64,000 nt of DNA. Source: Nemertoderma westbladi. Lineage: Eukaryota; Xenacoelomorpha; Nemertodermatida; Nemertodermatidae. Each line of letters begins with the position of its first letter. Position 1 is the first letter of the stretch. The notes beneath the pieces were generated by a model that had not been told where the DNA came from, ran no database searches, and worked only from the letters and a program-made list of their open reading frames with translations. Location: contig JAUCBJ010001661.1 of the NCBI GenBank assembly GCA_032718475.1, positions 27,665 through 91,664 of the forward strand, given 5' to 3'. Shown piece after piece: positions 1 through 11,502 of the stretch. The translations under genes were made by a program, and so were the position numbers.

Positions 1-760
1 ACAGCCGTCCTGCATAAACAAAATATCAATAAATAAGTCACAATGTCAATTGTGCGACAGCATGTGAACCTAAGCACCATAATTTGTACCAACTTCTTGG
101 CCAATGTCATTATTGTTACGCGCCTTTAAGTCATTGTCTCTTAGACAATTAATTAAAGTGCACTTTTTGTGCTTGATTGAAAGTCCGCCCTTTATAACCA
201 CGAATCTACCATTTTTACCAGTAACAGAACATGCGGTAGTTCAGTAGTGGGCTACCTGTGGTGACTCGTCGTTACAGTGTCACATCGACTCGACACAGAC
301 ATGTGTAATCGACGATTACATACAGTACCACCATACCGAGTACATGATATATTTAGATATTTACCCATAAGCTTAAAATTGAATATGTTTCAGCATTATA
401 CAGTTATATACCGGTAGGAATATTTAACGATATTTCTGCTGTAGGCTAAAATAGATCGATGGTCTTCAAAAAAAGCTACAGTAGGCCTATTCCGCAAAAA
501 ATGATCTTAGTCTTAGGTAAAATTGTTCAGTCTGCATTTTGAAACACAGTAGGCCTATTTGAAAAGTTAAAAATGAAATTAAATTAAACCACACCGGTAC
601 GTCTACTTATAACACAGGTACTGTAACTGGAACGTAACATACGGTACTCAAATAGTGGTTTGTGAAATCCATTAAAATTGTACAGATGTAGAGATGGTTA
701 CAATCAATCTCAGCTATATATTTTATATATAAGAAAATAAAGCACGGCTAAGTGCAGTAG
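1..760. other. No gene seen; AT-rich repeat-like DNA
   Basis: No convincing ORF, splice-bounded exon or RNA gene was found on either strand. The stretch holds scattered TAGGCCTA and ACCGGTA palindromes of the kind seen throughout the window. Confidence 0.5.
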
Positions 761-1330
761 GTGGTAGGGCCTACATGCCTACTGCAAGTACTGAACTACA
801 CACAGACACATATGTTAGGCCTATATTTTATAAATGGTAGGTTACTAAAGACTGACGTTGATTGTAGAGATTTAGGTGTTAACTTTTGCGATAATTTAAA
901 ATTTGACATTCATTGTAAAGTACAAGCTGCAAAATGTTTTAAAATTGTTAATTTAATATTCAGGTGTTTTTATAGAAATAATTTAAAAGCTTTATTAACT
1001 GCATATAAATCGTACGTTAGTCGATGTGATCGTTACTCGATGTGGATTGGATAAACGTAGTTATATAGAACGTTTACAGTTTTTGGACTTGCAGGTGCAG
1101 CCGCTGGAAGTGTGTAGGTTAATTTTTTATTTGAAATTTACTTATTACATAATCAATAAATGTGTTGACTTAGACTCATTCTTTACTGGTGCAATTAGTT
1201 CAGGTTCAAGAGGCCACAATTTTAAATTATTTCAACACCGCTCGAGACTACAGATCAGTCAATATTGCTTTAGTACAGGCCTAATAGAGTTGTTTCAATT
1301 TGGAACAATTTATCTTCTACCATCGTAAAC
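761..1330 (+). pseudogene. Non-LTR retrotransposon (CR1/Jockey-like) 3' end, decayed
   Basis: Two overlapping frames together resemble the end of a non-LTR reverse transcriptase ORF. The first (to 1054) has a thumb-like stretch, DLGVNFCDNLKF followed by LLTAYKSYVSR. The second (1026-1328) has YIERLQFLDLQ and then CRLIFYLKFTYYIINK, like the conserved C-terminal tail that follows the RT in CR1/Rex-type LINEs. The switch of frame at about 1030-1050 shows a frameshift. No endonuclease or RT palm precedes it, so this is a 5'-truncated dead copy. The clade is inferred from a short match. Confidence 0.55.
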
Positions 1331-1649
1331 TCCGCCAGCAAGGACATTTTCAGTTGAAAGCTAAAGGAGGTAAACCTGTTACAATTTTGTAAATTCAATA
1401 GATCTATGTAGTTAATTAATTAATTGTTTTATCATGTGCACATGATGGAAAGGCCTTTTAATGAAACAATATTTTCGCCTCCGTTTTTATATTTTATATT
1501 TTTCGTGCATACTGTATTTATGTTACTAATTTTAGATATGTCTGTAAATCTTTTTAAATATGTTAGCAAGAGTAACTATTTTTAGATATTCATATAGTTT
1601 GGTAGTTTGGGTTACCTTTACCTTCAATCCTTCACGGCCAATGGTTTTT

Positions 1650-2030
1650 TTTATACTGTATGCTGGTATACTGTATGCTGGAAACTCGCTGGTTTCAGTA
1701 GTGGCGGCCTCAACCCTAATTAAAACTGTCATGTACATGTACTGGTCCGGTACCGGTAACCCTCAGGCTCAGACCCTTAACACTGTAACAGCCTAACCCT
1801 ACAGCCCTACCGGTAACTGCCTAAGTCATAGTCTAAGAAATTTAGAGGAATTTCTTAGATAATGACTTCAGGACTTAGGCCTAGGGTTAGGGTTACAGGT
1901 TACATGACGAGACAGGCATGACAGTTTTAATTATGGTTGAGGCCAGACCTGCTGACCAACTACTGAACTACAGAACTACCGTATAGAACTAGGCCTATCC
2001 CTTAACCAAATGCCAAAATAATAAACCAAA
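1650..2030 (+). repeat. MITE-like hairpin repeat, copy A
   Basis: Two arms, one starting GGCCTCAACCCTAATTAAAA at 1706 and its inverse ending GGTTGAGGCC at 1944, flank an inner palindrome (about 1818-1880) built on CTAAGTCATAGTCTAAG. A second copy lies in opposite orientation at 27255-27505 and is colinear over the arms, the inner hairpin and short outer flanks. That marks a dispersed non-autonomous element rather than a chance palindrome. No ORF is inside. The exact termini and target duplication could not be fixed. Confidence 0.65.
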
Positions 2031-2571
2031 CAACAGAACAATCCTGCCATCTTTACAAGAATATGGTTATGATAGGCCTATGACACATGACAGTGCAGCA
2101 GTGTACCGGTAACTGTCTGACTAAATATTAATAATAAAAATTGAAGGTACCCAAAACTGCATTGAGTCCCGGTACCAAAAACTTACCGTTTTGTTGTGTT
2201 CGTCAGTCATCTTCACAGTTCTGCAGATTGACAATTACACTTCACTTTATTCTGTTATTACAGTAGGTATTATTTGACAATAGGCCTATACCAGTACAGC
2301 AGTATAGAGATATCAGAATAAACAGGTACCGGTACACCAAATTACTGAATTCATAAGTCAGAAACCGATAGGCTGATAGGCGTATTCAGTAATTGCAAAT
2401 TTCTGAATACAGGAATACTGGAATATTGTTTAGGCCTTGTTCAGTTGCAGTTGTTGGTTTCTGGATGCTACAACCTGACAACTGTCCTGAGCTACTGTGC
2501 TGTCCAGCTGTCCCAGTTCTATAATTCAGTAATTACGGAGTTATGAATTACAATAAAAAATAAGGGTAATT

Positions 2572-3575
2572 CTTTTCGACCTACGCGTAGCTACTCGTAG
2601 TTCGTAACATTGGGTCATATATCACCAGTTTCAGAGTTTTAACATTAACTACGCGTAGGTGCTACGTATAACACTACGCGTAGGTGCTACCCATAACTAT
2701 GCCTATACGACGTTTATGATTAGTAGGCCTACGTATTCCAAGCGGTTCAGTACTAAAATAAGACAATACTGTATGTTCAATAAACAACCCACACAAACCA
2801 TCAATGCTTTCAACAGTAATGTATCCTATACCTGTATACTCTATATAAAGGCATACGCTAAGACTACATATTCTTCAATTCATGCGTTGTGGGCGCTAAA
2901 ATGTGTTAATAATGTTTAGTTCTAATAAGTTCTTTAATCGATTCTCCATTGCTTTCTATTGCCTTTGTTCACGATAGGGCAAGGATATATTTAATATGTT
3001 AACCCCTTGACAAGGGAAGGAGGAGACTAAATTGTCTACCATGATTGGTTGCACTTGTTATTTGACCAAACAATTGAATTATGCAGTATTTATCAGTTTC
3101 GCTTAACAACTTCACCGGTAGACTGGTAGCTTACTACTGTAGAATATTTCAATAATCCAATGGAAACAAAGATACTTACTTGAATCATGAGAAGTGAATT
3201 TTAAGTCTACTTTTTATCCATCCTGTGTTTGTATGTGAAAGAGCCGAATATTATTTATTGCCAGTGCTGTAGAGATATGAGCTTCCGATTCTGTTATTCC
3301 ATTTGTCTGATAATCAGATACCTGACATATACCGATACTTGCCTAACAACTCAACCCTACCGAACCTGAAATGAAAAATCATTGTTATCAGGACTGCTAC
3401 GCGTAGCACCTACGCGTAGTTTCAAATACCTACGCGTAGTTCCGAAATAACTACGCGTTTTTTAAAACACCTACGCGTAGTTGTTAAAAAGGCAGTAAGA
3501 CGGTCCCTACCGGTAAATGACAGGAATGGAAGTTACAAACTACGCGTAGCTACGCGTAGGCCGAAAAGATTTAGG
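2572..3575. repeat. Inverted-repeat element of CTACGCGTAG palindromes
   Basis: The left end (2572-2700) and right end (3390-3575) are inverted copies. The left starts with TCTTTTCGACCTACGCGTAG and the right ends with the inverse, finishing CGCGTAGGCCGAAAAGA. Each end carries several copies of the 10-bp palindrome CTACGCGTAG joined by GTGCTACG or similar. The centre (about 2720-3380) has no coding sequence that I recognise. It looks like a non-autonomous foldback or MITE element of about 1 kb, but two separate short repeats facing each other are also possible. Confidence 0.5.
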
Positions 3576-5449
3576 TTTTGGTCCACATTTCTTGAAACCA
3601 ACTTTTTTGGACTCAGCGTGATCGACTCTACAAAAGTTATCTTATAGAATTTTTAATTAGTCAATTTTATTTTAATGAATTAATTAAATTAAATTAATTA
3701 ATTATTATCATATTTTTAATTAAAAATGGCTAATTAGAAAAAATGGTAATATTTATCAAAATTCCATAATAGAACTTTTAAAGAGCTTCCAAAGCTCGTT
3801 CGAATGAGCCATAAACGAAAAAAATTGGTTGAAAAATGACGGAGGGGTAGTGATTTGAAAATGAAAAATGTAATTCCGAGAAAATGCCCTTCAAAGTTTA
3901 AACCGTCCCACCAAAATTGGCTGTCTGTGTTCTGGTTGGTTAATTATTTCTGGCACGAAGGATGCACACCAACGAGCTAAAATGTTCGTTATTGGGGTTT
4001 TCGGGGTCGCTGATTTCATTTCCGATGTCAGTTTAAATTTTTGGTGGAATCTAGTCTATCTATCTGTCTGTCGGTCTTCTGTCTTTCTTACAATTTGACG
4101 GACAGACCGTCATACGGAAAAACAGTGCTAACTCGAGAACTGAAAGAGGTCTCACTAAGCGGTTTTCAGATTTGTAATCCTCATTAAATTATGCTCTAGG
4201 TGAAATAAAGAAACAATAATTTGAAAATTTTACCTGAGGGGGGGGGTTATACCCCCCCCCCCCCCCCCCCCCTCCCTTAAATTAACGTATTATTGGCCGG
4301 GGTTACTACGTTAAAAATATACATAAATTTTACTCAAATCATACTAATTAACTCATGTCTGAAAATAACGTTAACAACCGTATATTATGAACGTTATTTA
4401 TGAACGTACCATTACGTTAAATTAACGTATTATTGGCCGGGGTTACTACGTTAAATAAATACGTTAAATAAATACGTCAATAATACGTTAAAAAATACGT
4501 CACTAATACGTTATTTTTGATTCAAAAGCATAAAAAAGATCAAGTTTGAGATTTACTTCATGGACCACAGCGGCAGTTAGTTGGTGGACCTGCCTGCACA
4601 CACAAGGGAGTGGAGGCTAACCCTAACCTACACAGCCTACGCCTACACCCCTACACCTACTATACCTTAGGAGTGGAACCTTCAATGCATTTAGGCAAAA
4701 TAAATAGCGGATTATTTCTGAGAAGAATTATGATGACTTTGATCAATTGCTAAGAAATTTGTTTAGATTCATATAAAATACTATCACATACCTATTTGGC
4801 CTCCACGTTAGATAAAACATTTGATTAAATTATTTAAATTTATTAGTTATCAAACAATTTAATTGATAATTTAAAATTAATTTATAGGAAATTAATAACT
4901 ATTTAGAGTCTGACGTCATTCTTGCGTTTTTTGCAGACGCTGGGGGTAGAATGAAACCAATTTATTGTATTAACTACTGTATATCAAACCTCACCAATCA
5001 TTTAAAGATGGTAACGAACGGTGTTTATTTTATTTAGCCTCTCACACTGAATAAACGTAGTGCCGTTTTTATATAAATAAATGGCAGTCGAAAATGAATT
5101 TATTTAACAAATTTTGCCCGAATAAAAAATAATTCTAAGCTAAATTTACGGTATATCGGTAATATAAATCGGCATAACGTACTGTACTACAGTATATAGG
5201 GACTAAATCAACTTCTATAAACAAAAATATGAGAAATAAACAAAACGATATCAAAACTACAGTATAAAAAAATAATACCAAAATTGAAAGAAATATTGAA
5301 TATTGCATCGTTATAAATTCAATAATATTGCACATCACAATAATATATTGAAGAACATGTAAACTAATTAATATTGCAGTTACAGTAGTTATATTATGGG
5401 AGTACAAAATAAACACCTCTAAGACCCAACACCTTAAAGACCAAAGACC
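3576..5449. other. No gene seen; AT-rich DNA with a G/C homopolymer block
   Basis: No exon or RNA gene is supported. A G-run followed by a C-run at about 4232-4273 can fold on itself and is likely hard to assemble. The region 4860-5400 is AT-rich with only fortuitous short ORFs. Confidence 0.5.
4277..4455 (+). repeat. Direct repeat pair, about 39 bp
   Basis: A unit beginning TTAAATTAACGTATTATTGG and ending ACTACGTTAAA occurs at about 4277-4315 and again at 4417-4455. Further short ACGTTA/ACGTCA repeats follow to about 4510. This looks like a small decayed tandem or MITE-end duplication. Confidence 0.55.
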
Positions 5450-5578
5450 CTACAAAAGTAAGACCCCCCAACCCCGCCCTGCCTGGTACAAAAGTAAATC
5501 CCCCTGGTACAAAAGTACAGTAAGACCCCTGGTACTGTACAAACGTAAGGCCCACAGGTACAAACGTAAGACCCCCCC
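5450..5578 (+). repeat. 22-bp minisatellite, left part split by the BEL insertion
   Basis: Imperfect copies of a unit reading CTGGTACAAAAGTAAGACCC with a variable C-run. The same unit resumes at 22945 directly after the retrotransposon. The CCCCC next to the left LTR (5574-5578) recurs at 22945-22949, so the array was once continuous and was split by the insertion. Confidence 0.8.
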
Positions 5579-6749
5579 TGTTTGCGCTTTTAAGACCTTT
5601 GACAGTTTAACCTGCCAAATTAGGATGTCTTTTGGATGATATATATTCTTTAGCTTATGACGAGTATTTGATACACTACATTAGCCGAAGCCAGTCTATG
5701 CGCAATCATTCACCCGTTGGATATACCCGGGAGACTGAGTTCGGAGCTTAATGATTGATGGTGTAAGCCTACTGTATTATTCGACTGATCGTAATATATA
5801 ATCTCTGACTAATATTATTCACTTTCGGGAAATATTAACAGTTCCTTTAGGACGTGGCGCTCTAAATATATAAACAGAGTTATGGCTTAAACTAGACACA
5901 ACGAAAAGGCTATAGATTTACGTATATGGCGCATTCTTTAGGAGATGCTTTGTTATCAGTTACGATCATACACAATGCTGCACAATACTGCACACTAATC
6001 TGCCGACCTTCACTAAATTTGGTCACGTATAAAGAGAGCAACATACAATTTATGTCGGGCATATGAAATAGCATTAGATTCACTTCAAACCACTTAACAT
6101 AGGTCGCAATCGTTTATCTGTAACCGGTCTCTCTAACCTTTAGTATATCAAGAAGGTGGGGTGTCTGACTATTGATCAGTATTCCGATATAATATTTCAT
6201 CAACCAATATAATGAATAACCGACAGTAAAAGCAGTAATATTAAGGTATAAATGATTATTAAGTGAATGAGTTAACTCGGTAACTCGCTTGTGCAAATCG
6301 TTTGATAACAGATATACGTTCTATAATTAAGCCTACTAATGTAAAGCTAAAGAATGCTGATATACGGAGGTGCCAAAAGCCGATGTTCTTAGGCTCTGGG
6401 CAAAAACATAACACTGAACTACTGAGTTCTGTATCCACCTCCAACACAGAGACAAAAAACGCTCTGATTGGTCGACCGAACAACTAGAGAACAAAGAAAC
6501 AAAGAAATGTCGACGTGGCAATATCAGCTGTTAGCCGTCGTCATGGTAGCGACACTGTTTTCAAGAGTATCTAGCTTATCGCGTCACGAGATTGCGGATT
6601 ATGTCCTCTAAAGTACAAATACAGAAGAAATGACTTTTATGTCCTCTAAAACACCAGTACAGCAAGGACACGGCCTTTTTATGCCTGGTAAACCAACTAC
6701 AGAGTACTTTAAGGGAAAATAACCGGTTAATTACGCAAAAGCTTTTACA
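5579..6749 (-). repeat. 3' LTR of the BEL/Pao element
   Basis: 1171 bp, matching 21773-22944 except for a base change at about 6356, a small indel near 6411, a change at about 6448 and a change near 6732. On the minus strand it starts TGTAAAAGC and ends GCGCAAACA. Confidence 0.95.
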
Positions 6750-6775
6750 CCGCTCCCAGAAAATGGGATTTGAGT
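6750..6775 (-). other. Probable polypurine tract of the BEL element
   Basis: Directly before the 3' LTR, reading on the minus strand, lies CTGGGAGCGG followed by the LTR start TG. A purine-rich run at this place normally primes plus-strand DNA synthesis. It is short and interrupted by a C, so the call rests mainly on position. Confidence 0.5.
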
Positions 6776-6827
6776 CTATAAAATATAACAAATCACAGTT
6801 TCTAAAATATAAAAATACTCTAAACAG

Positions 6828-8603
6828 TTAGTCTTTCTTACGCGGACGGCGTTTACGCAGTTTTTTGAGGCTAGCAAGAGTCCTTTTCTCTTTGGGGCGA
6901 GCCACTTTACTAGGAGGGCTGTAACTCCTGGGTGAAGGGTGCAATACAATTGCATCAGAAGGTTTCGGATTGCGATCGGTGTATCCGCCGGTCGAGGTAC
7001 CTGGTTGATCGATATCAACTTCCGTGGAGCGAGGTCTAACAGCCTTTAGGGCGCGCCTCAGGACAGCAGCTCCTACGGGTCCTTGACGGGTTGTCTGGGC
7101 AATGGCGGTAGGCGGACTGTGAGTGGTGAGAAACTTCCTTGGTTTAATAGTTCTTTCCAGCTCGCGTTCTCGGGCTCGATATTCGTAGGGCCGTCGAGAT
7201 ACTTCCTGTAACTCAGGGTGCGAGTTGATAAATAAATCGCCATACTCAGGGTCTTGACGGATATAATTGATCAAATGGTATGAAGTAATATCGTTAGGAT
7301 TGACATTCCTAAGGTATCTTCTAACAAATTTAGTGGAAATACACTCACCAACACGCTTCATTAGCTCGTAACTCGGTATGCGTGTTTTTTGTTCCACAGA
7401 CGCTAATAAATAAGGATGGAACGCGTAAACTCCCTCGTAAGAGCGTCCAGGGTAGTATCGATGACGGGACTCACAATGTAAATCCGCGTTCGCTTCCCAA
7501 GCTCGGATGTAGCGCAGGGTAATCATTTCATCTACGCTCTCTAAATCGTGATTAAAGGGGCAATTATAACTGGCATGTCCTTTAAGTTGACAGTGGTGGC
7601 ATTGAGTCATAAATTGGGGGCAGACTGCAAAAATATGAGAGTTATTAAGTCTGCAATACGCACAATATATCTCCATCATTGGTTGTTCGTGGAAATAGGA
7701 ACAGGGTACGTCTGAGTCCATAGGAGTGAAATGGTCTCTCGATGCGCATAATCGACAACGTTTTCGAGAAACATAGTTAGCGTGTCGATAATCGTATGCG
7801 GTGAGACATTGTGGACCTTGATACCACTCTAAGACGTAGTCGTTATTGCTGCTCCGGGGCACTGTAGGCTGAATCGCTTCAGCTTCTAAGCATATTGGTT
7901 CGTCTTCCAATTGCATAGCTGAGGTAGGTGCGGCTGTCTCCGCAAGCTGACCCACTGTCTGAACTTCGACGACAGAATAACCCGTGGGTATTCGGGGTCT
8001 TTGTATAACAGATGAGTGCAAGTTCTGTATACAAACGTCCTGAAAAAGGGCAAATCCCGCGCTGTTTAGCTTCTCCGCCGCTGAGTCTCTCAGGCTGAGT
8101 TTGGTCAGAGTGCGGTCCTTGAACTCACTATCAACGTTACGGAACGGAGTCAGAAAGCGCCTGAAACATTCAAAGTGGATGAATTTATTGTGTTCATCTA
8201 ACTTGGCGAGTTTGGTTCCAAGTATTAAGGGATGGGCGCGTATGGTACGACTGCACACATCGGCTAGCCAACCGGCAAGTGCTGCATTTTCAAAGATCGT
8301 GTATATAGCTAAGGAGGGACGAAGTGGAACACTCATAAAGCTATACACGGCACCAGGTGCGGTCAACGGTCCATCAAAGTATAAACGAGAATAATGATCT
8401 CCGTATACTTGTTGGTAATTTATAGGATTTCCAACCTTGAAATTCCATCCGTATTCTTGAAAGGCAAGATGTCCGATGGAGGTTCGTTGTACTTTGGTAA
8501 TTCCGCTGGGTGTATTGGCATACGTAGTGCGGAAGAAACCTCGGCCTTCTGCCCAAGGAGCAATCAGCTGAGTATCAACGAAGGGGTATGGAATGTTCTC
8601 CAT
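6828..8603 (-). CDS. BEL element extra ORF: CCHC zinc-knuckle protein of unknown role
   Basis: An intact 591-codon frame lies between the integrase end and the 3' LTR. The first 250 or so residues look globular and I do not recognise them. Three Cys/His clusters follow: CRLCASRDHF near residue 281, CAYCRLNNSHIFAVC near 312, and a classical CX2CX4HX4C knuckle, CHHCQLKGHASYNC, near 333. The last 20 residues are very basic (KKLRKRRPRKKD), suggesting nucleic-acid binding or nuclear entry. There is no signal peptide, membrane anchor or fusion motif, so it does not look like an envelope protein. Its position, intact frame and zinc knuckles suggest an accessory nucleic-acid-binding protein of the element, possibly derived from a captured gag or host gene. 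Expression would need a spliced or internal transcript. The function is unknown. Confidence 0.75.
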   Translation of the reverse strand: MENIPYPFVDTQLIAPWAEGRGFFRTTYANTPSGITKVQRTSIGHLAFQEYGWNFKVGNPINYQQVYGDHYSRLYFDGPLTAPGAVYSFMSVPLRPSLAIYTIFENAALAGWLADVCSRTIRAHPLILGTKLAKLDEHNKFIHFECFRRFLTPFRNVDSEFKDRTLTKLSLRDSAAEKLNSAGFALFQDVCIQNLHSSVIQRPRIPTGYSVVEVQTVGQLAETAAPTSAMQLEDEPICLEAEAIQPTVPRSSNNDYVLEWYQGPQCLTAYDYRHANYVSRKRCRLCASRDHFTPMDSDVPCSYFHEQPMMEIYCAYCRLNNSHIFAVCPQFMTQCHHCQLKGHASYNCPFNHDLESVDEMITLRYIRAWEANADLHCESRHRYYPGRSYEGVYAFHPYLLASVEQKTRIPSYELMKRVGECISTKFVRRYLRNVNPNDITSYHLINYIRQDPEYGDLFINSHPELQEVSRRPYEYRARERELERTIKPRKFLTTHSPPTAIAQTTRQGPVGAAVLRRALKAVRPRSTEVDIDQPGTSTGGYTDRNPKPSDAIVLHPSPRSYSPPSKVARPKEKRTLASLKKLRKRRPRKKD

Positions 8604-9462
8604 GTTCCCGTTGTATGCCTAATATGTTCTCCGCCATGGATGATCGAGAGCAGAGGAAAAATTATTTCGCATTCTGAAATATTCAGAAATACGATCTCAG
8701 TAGGAGGATTGTAACATTCGAGGACTATCTCCAACTGAATTTATCCCCAGTGCGATGAGGTAAACACCAGTCCAAGGATATGTTTGTCTCAGTTGTTCTA
8801 CATAAGATTTATATATCCAATCATTGAGGGAGGTGAACAACCAAATTTATGACACATAATGGTACCAGTTGTTCACAAACCATCCGCGTGTCCTTTCAGT
8901 CCTTGTATCACGGTTGTGGACTTAAGGAAATTATTGATGGTTGATTTTCTAATCAACAACGAGGGGGTGGAAGTTGATATCATAAATATCAACAGAATGG
9001 CACATGGACAAGAGGTGCGGACACCAATATGAGCATCCAAATAAACAGTAAAGGGTGGGGAGATTTATTAGGAGGCGGTATGATCCATACCACGATACAA
9101 CTAGGATTGGTCGATCGTCTCCCAAAGTTCCGAGCGCATTGGGAAGAGAAGGTGTGACGAAGTGGGTTGTATTTTCAATAGCGATGTATAGAGGGATAAA
9201 GGGAGTAAAGAGGAGGGAGGATATAGGGTAGTATCCATAAGATACCACAATGGACCAGTTTTCCGTCACGTCATCATTCATTCTTGTCTTTTAATTGTGA
9301 CACTGATCACAAGAATTACAAGAAAACGATGAGGGAAGAGAAATTTACAGCCTCCCGATGGAGACCGCCCGCGAGCACCCGTGCCCCGGGGAAAACTATT
9401 GACATTATGGACCCTGGACATTAACACACGTCTCTTCTCCAGTGGTTCTCCTATATTTGTCT
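8604..9462 (-). other. BEL element, non-coding between the two extra ORFs
   Basis: Only fortuitous frames are visible, including one of 110 codons at 8949-9281 with no recognisable motif. It may hold a splice acceptor or promoter for the extra ORFs, but no site stands out. Confidence 0.4.
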
Positions 9463-9861
9463 TTACAAGCCTTCATCCACGTTCTTTCTTTCGAGCTGAT
9501 TTCGAATAGAGTTCTCATGTTCTATTCTCGGTTTATCGTTCCGACTCCGCTGGGTATGATATTTAAATAAAACCATTTCCCTTTCGGTATCCACATCGTC
9601 CGTATCGTGTAAATCGATAGGGTGGCCGGTAGTTAAGAAGTCCATATACGTACCATTACGATGCGTATAGCGAGCGGTGAACTTTCTATAGTCCAATTCA
9701 CGCGTAAGTTGCTCCGGGGACATTGGCGGTTCGATATAACGACCATCATCCTCCGTAGTAGTTGGACCAGCGTCGCCGCGTATCAAGCTATCGACAAACG
9801 CTTGTAAAGGTAGAGTATATCGCTCCCTGATGCCAAGATCATCTTCTATCAACTCAGTCAT
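9463..9861 (-). CDS. BEL element extra ORF, 132-residue acidic protein
   Basis: An ATG-initiated frame of 132 codons between integrase and the zinc-knuckle ORF. The composition is protein-like and strongly charged, with an acidic start (MTELIEDDLGIRERY) and a basic C-terminal third. No motif, membrane segment or Cys/His cluster is seen. The codons look used rather than random, but I cannot name a family. It could be a separate small protein or an exon spliced to the ORF at 6828-8603. Its presence in other copies of the element would decide whether it is real. Confidence 0.45.
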   Translation of the reverse strand: MTELIEDDLGIRERYTLPLQAFVDSLIRGDAGPTTTEDDGRYIEPPMSPEQLTRELDYRKFTARYTHRNGTYMDFLTTGHPIDLHDTDDVDTEREMVLFKYHTQRSRNDKPRIEHENSIRNQLERKNVDEGL

Positions 9862-11502
9862 ATCTGCTATGAGTTTATCAATATTATAATGAGTCTATAT
9901 ATATTAGGCTAGCGGGCGTCGCTGCCTACCCCTCTTTTGCCCCCGGACAGTGTAAGATCCTCAGCGCCGATGTACCGTCGTCGCTGTGCTTTCGCCAACG
10001 ATGTAGCTACACAACGACAACGATAACCGGCACAAGTCACTTAACTGTCCGTCCCAAAGGCTTAGATGTACTGCAGGTTCTTCTTGGAGAGTTAGGGTTA
10101 CTTTCACAATTGCGACTCGCTACTGTAAACACACCTTAGTAGTAACATTCACCTACAAACGCACAAATTCAACACAACTGCAACAAACTGCACACATTCG
10201 GGCCATTTGTCCGTTAGTCAGTACCTTCCAGAATGTCACTGTATTTATTATGTATCCTTGGATACTAGCAGTGCGCTATTTATTCCCTATGCTATTCAAT
10301 GGGGCATGCTTTCTATTGTTCTTTTAACTCACTTCTAATTCTAGCGTGGTTGTTGCCATGGTGACATTATGGAAAGCTAGCGGTAGAATTAGGGTAATTC
10401 TCATGCATACAGATCTGGGATGCTATTTAATAGTAATTCTTTAATGGTCAATATCCCCTTTATACATGATTCTATGAATTTTATCGGCTATTGACTATAC
10501 ATTGGAGATTCTCGCACACAAATACACTTAATAGAGTGAATCTCCGCTCCCATGATCTATTAATTAATGGAATTTTGGGAATGTTATAAATTGTACAAAA
10601 TGACAATTTATTAAATTCATTTAAAGCATGAATTTAAATTTATTCCCGTGAATTTTATTATTTGATGTTAAAATTGACACAATTTGATTCCAGAGCAGGT
10701 CTGGGGACATAGGATCCTCAATTCTATGAAAATTGTCTTTTAAGAGTATCGGTAAGTGCTACGATATCTTAATCGACTAGAATTTTAAAGGATCTGATAT
10801 TTGACAGATTTTTGTAAATATTAATAATTAATATTTAGGATGGGCACCAGTTTATTCCAGAACTTGTCTGGGGACGTTAACCATTGATTCTAGAAATTTG
10901 TCTTTCAAGTATATCGGTGGGTGCCGCGATATCTTAATCGACTAGAATTGCAGATGGTCAAAGGGTTTAACAGATTTATTTTGCGTTATACGCTACTGTT
11001 AAAGGGACATCACGCTACTATATGTATTATTTAATATACGGTATGAGAGCAATATCGCACGAAGCAATGTCAGTGTGAAGAGGCAAGTCGTTTCCAAGGT
11101 CTACCCAGAGCTTGGTTTAGCTGAGACACGAGGATCTGAACTTTGCATTCCTAATACTCTGCCTACCAATAATACTTAAATATAGTAGTGGCTTTATTGT
11201 ACTTTAAAGGTACGGATATTTCATCTTACTGTAGTCACGTATTTATAATGTAATACGGGCAGTAAGGAAAGAGAAAAAGAATTATTTCTCGCCGTCGCAC
11301 TAAATATATAATATACGTAATTAAATAATAAACGCGAATATATATTGCACTAATCTACTAAATAATCTCTAAAATACTATACTACTAAATAAAATTAAAT
11401 AAAACGATTAAAATAAAATTACATAATAATACATACATAAATATAAAAATAAAACAAATACAAATATAAAGTAATATGGTCACACACCCACGCCAGCCGT
11501 TG
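9862..11502 (-). other. BEL element, non-coding with a tandem duplication
   Basis: No coding frame is supported. A block of about 105 bp is duplicated at about 10683-10790 and 10853-10955; both copies contain GTCTGGGGAC and end GATATCTTAATCGACTAG. This long non-coding stretch after pol is unusual for BEL/Pao and could carry regulatory or splicing signals for the downstream ORFs. Confidence 0.5.

Noticed and set aside
6114-6521. Short minus and plus ORFs inside the LTRs, also at 22308-22716
   Set aside because: They recur only because the LTR is duplicated, and they overlap each other on both strands without recognisable motifs.
8949-9281. 110-codon minus ORF within the BEL element
   Set aside because: No motif, no support from position or composition, and hydrophobic stretches that look accidental. 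Left as non-coding.
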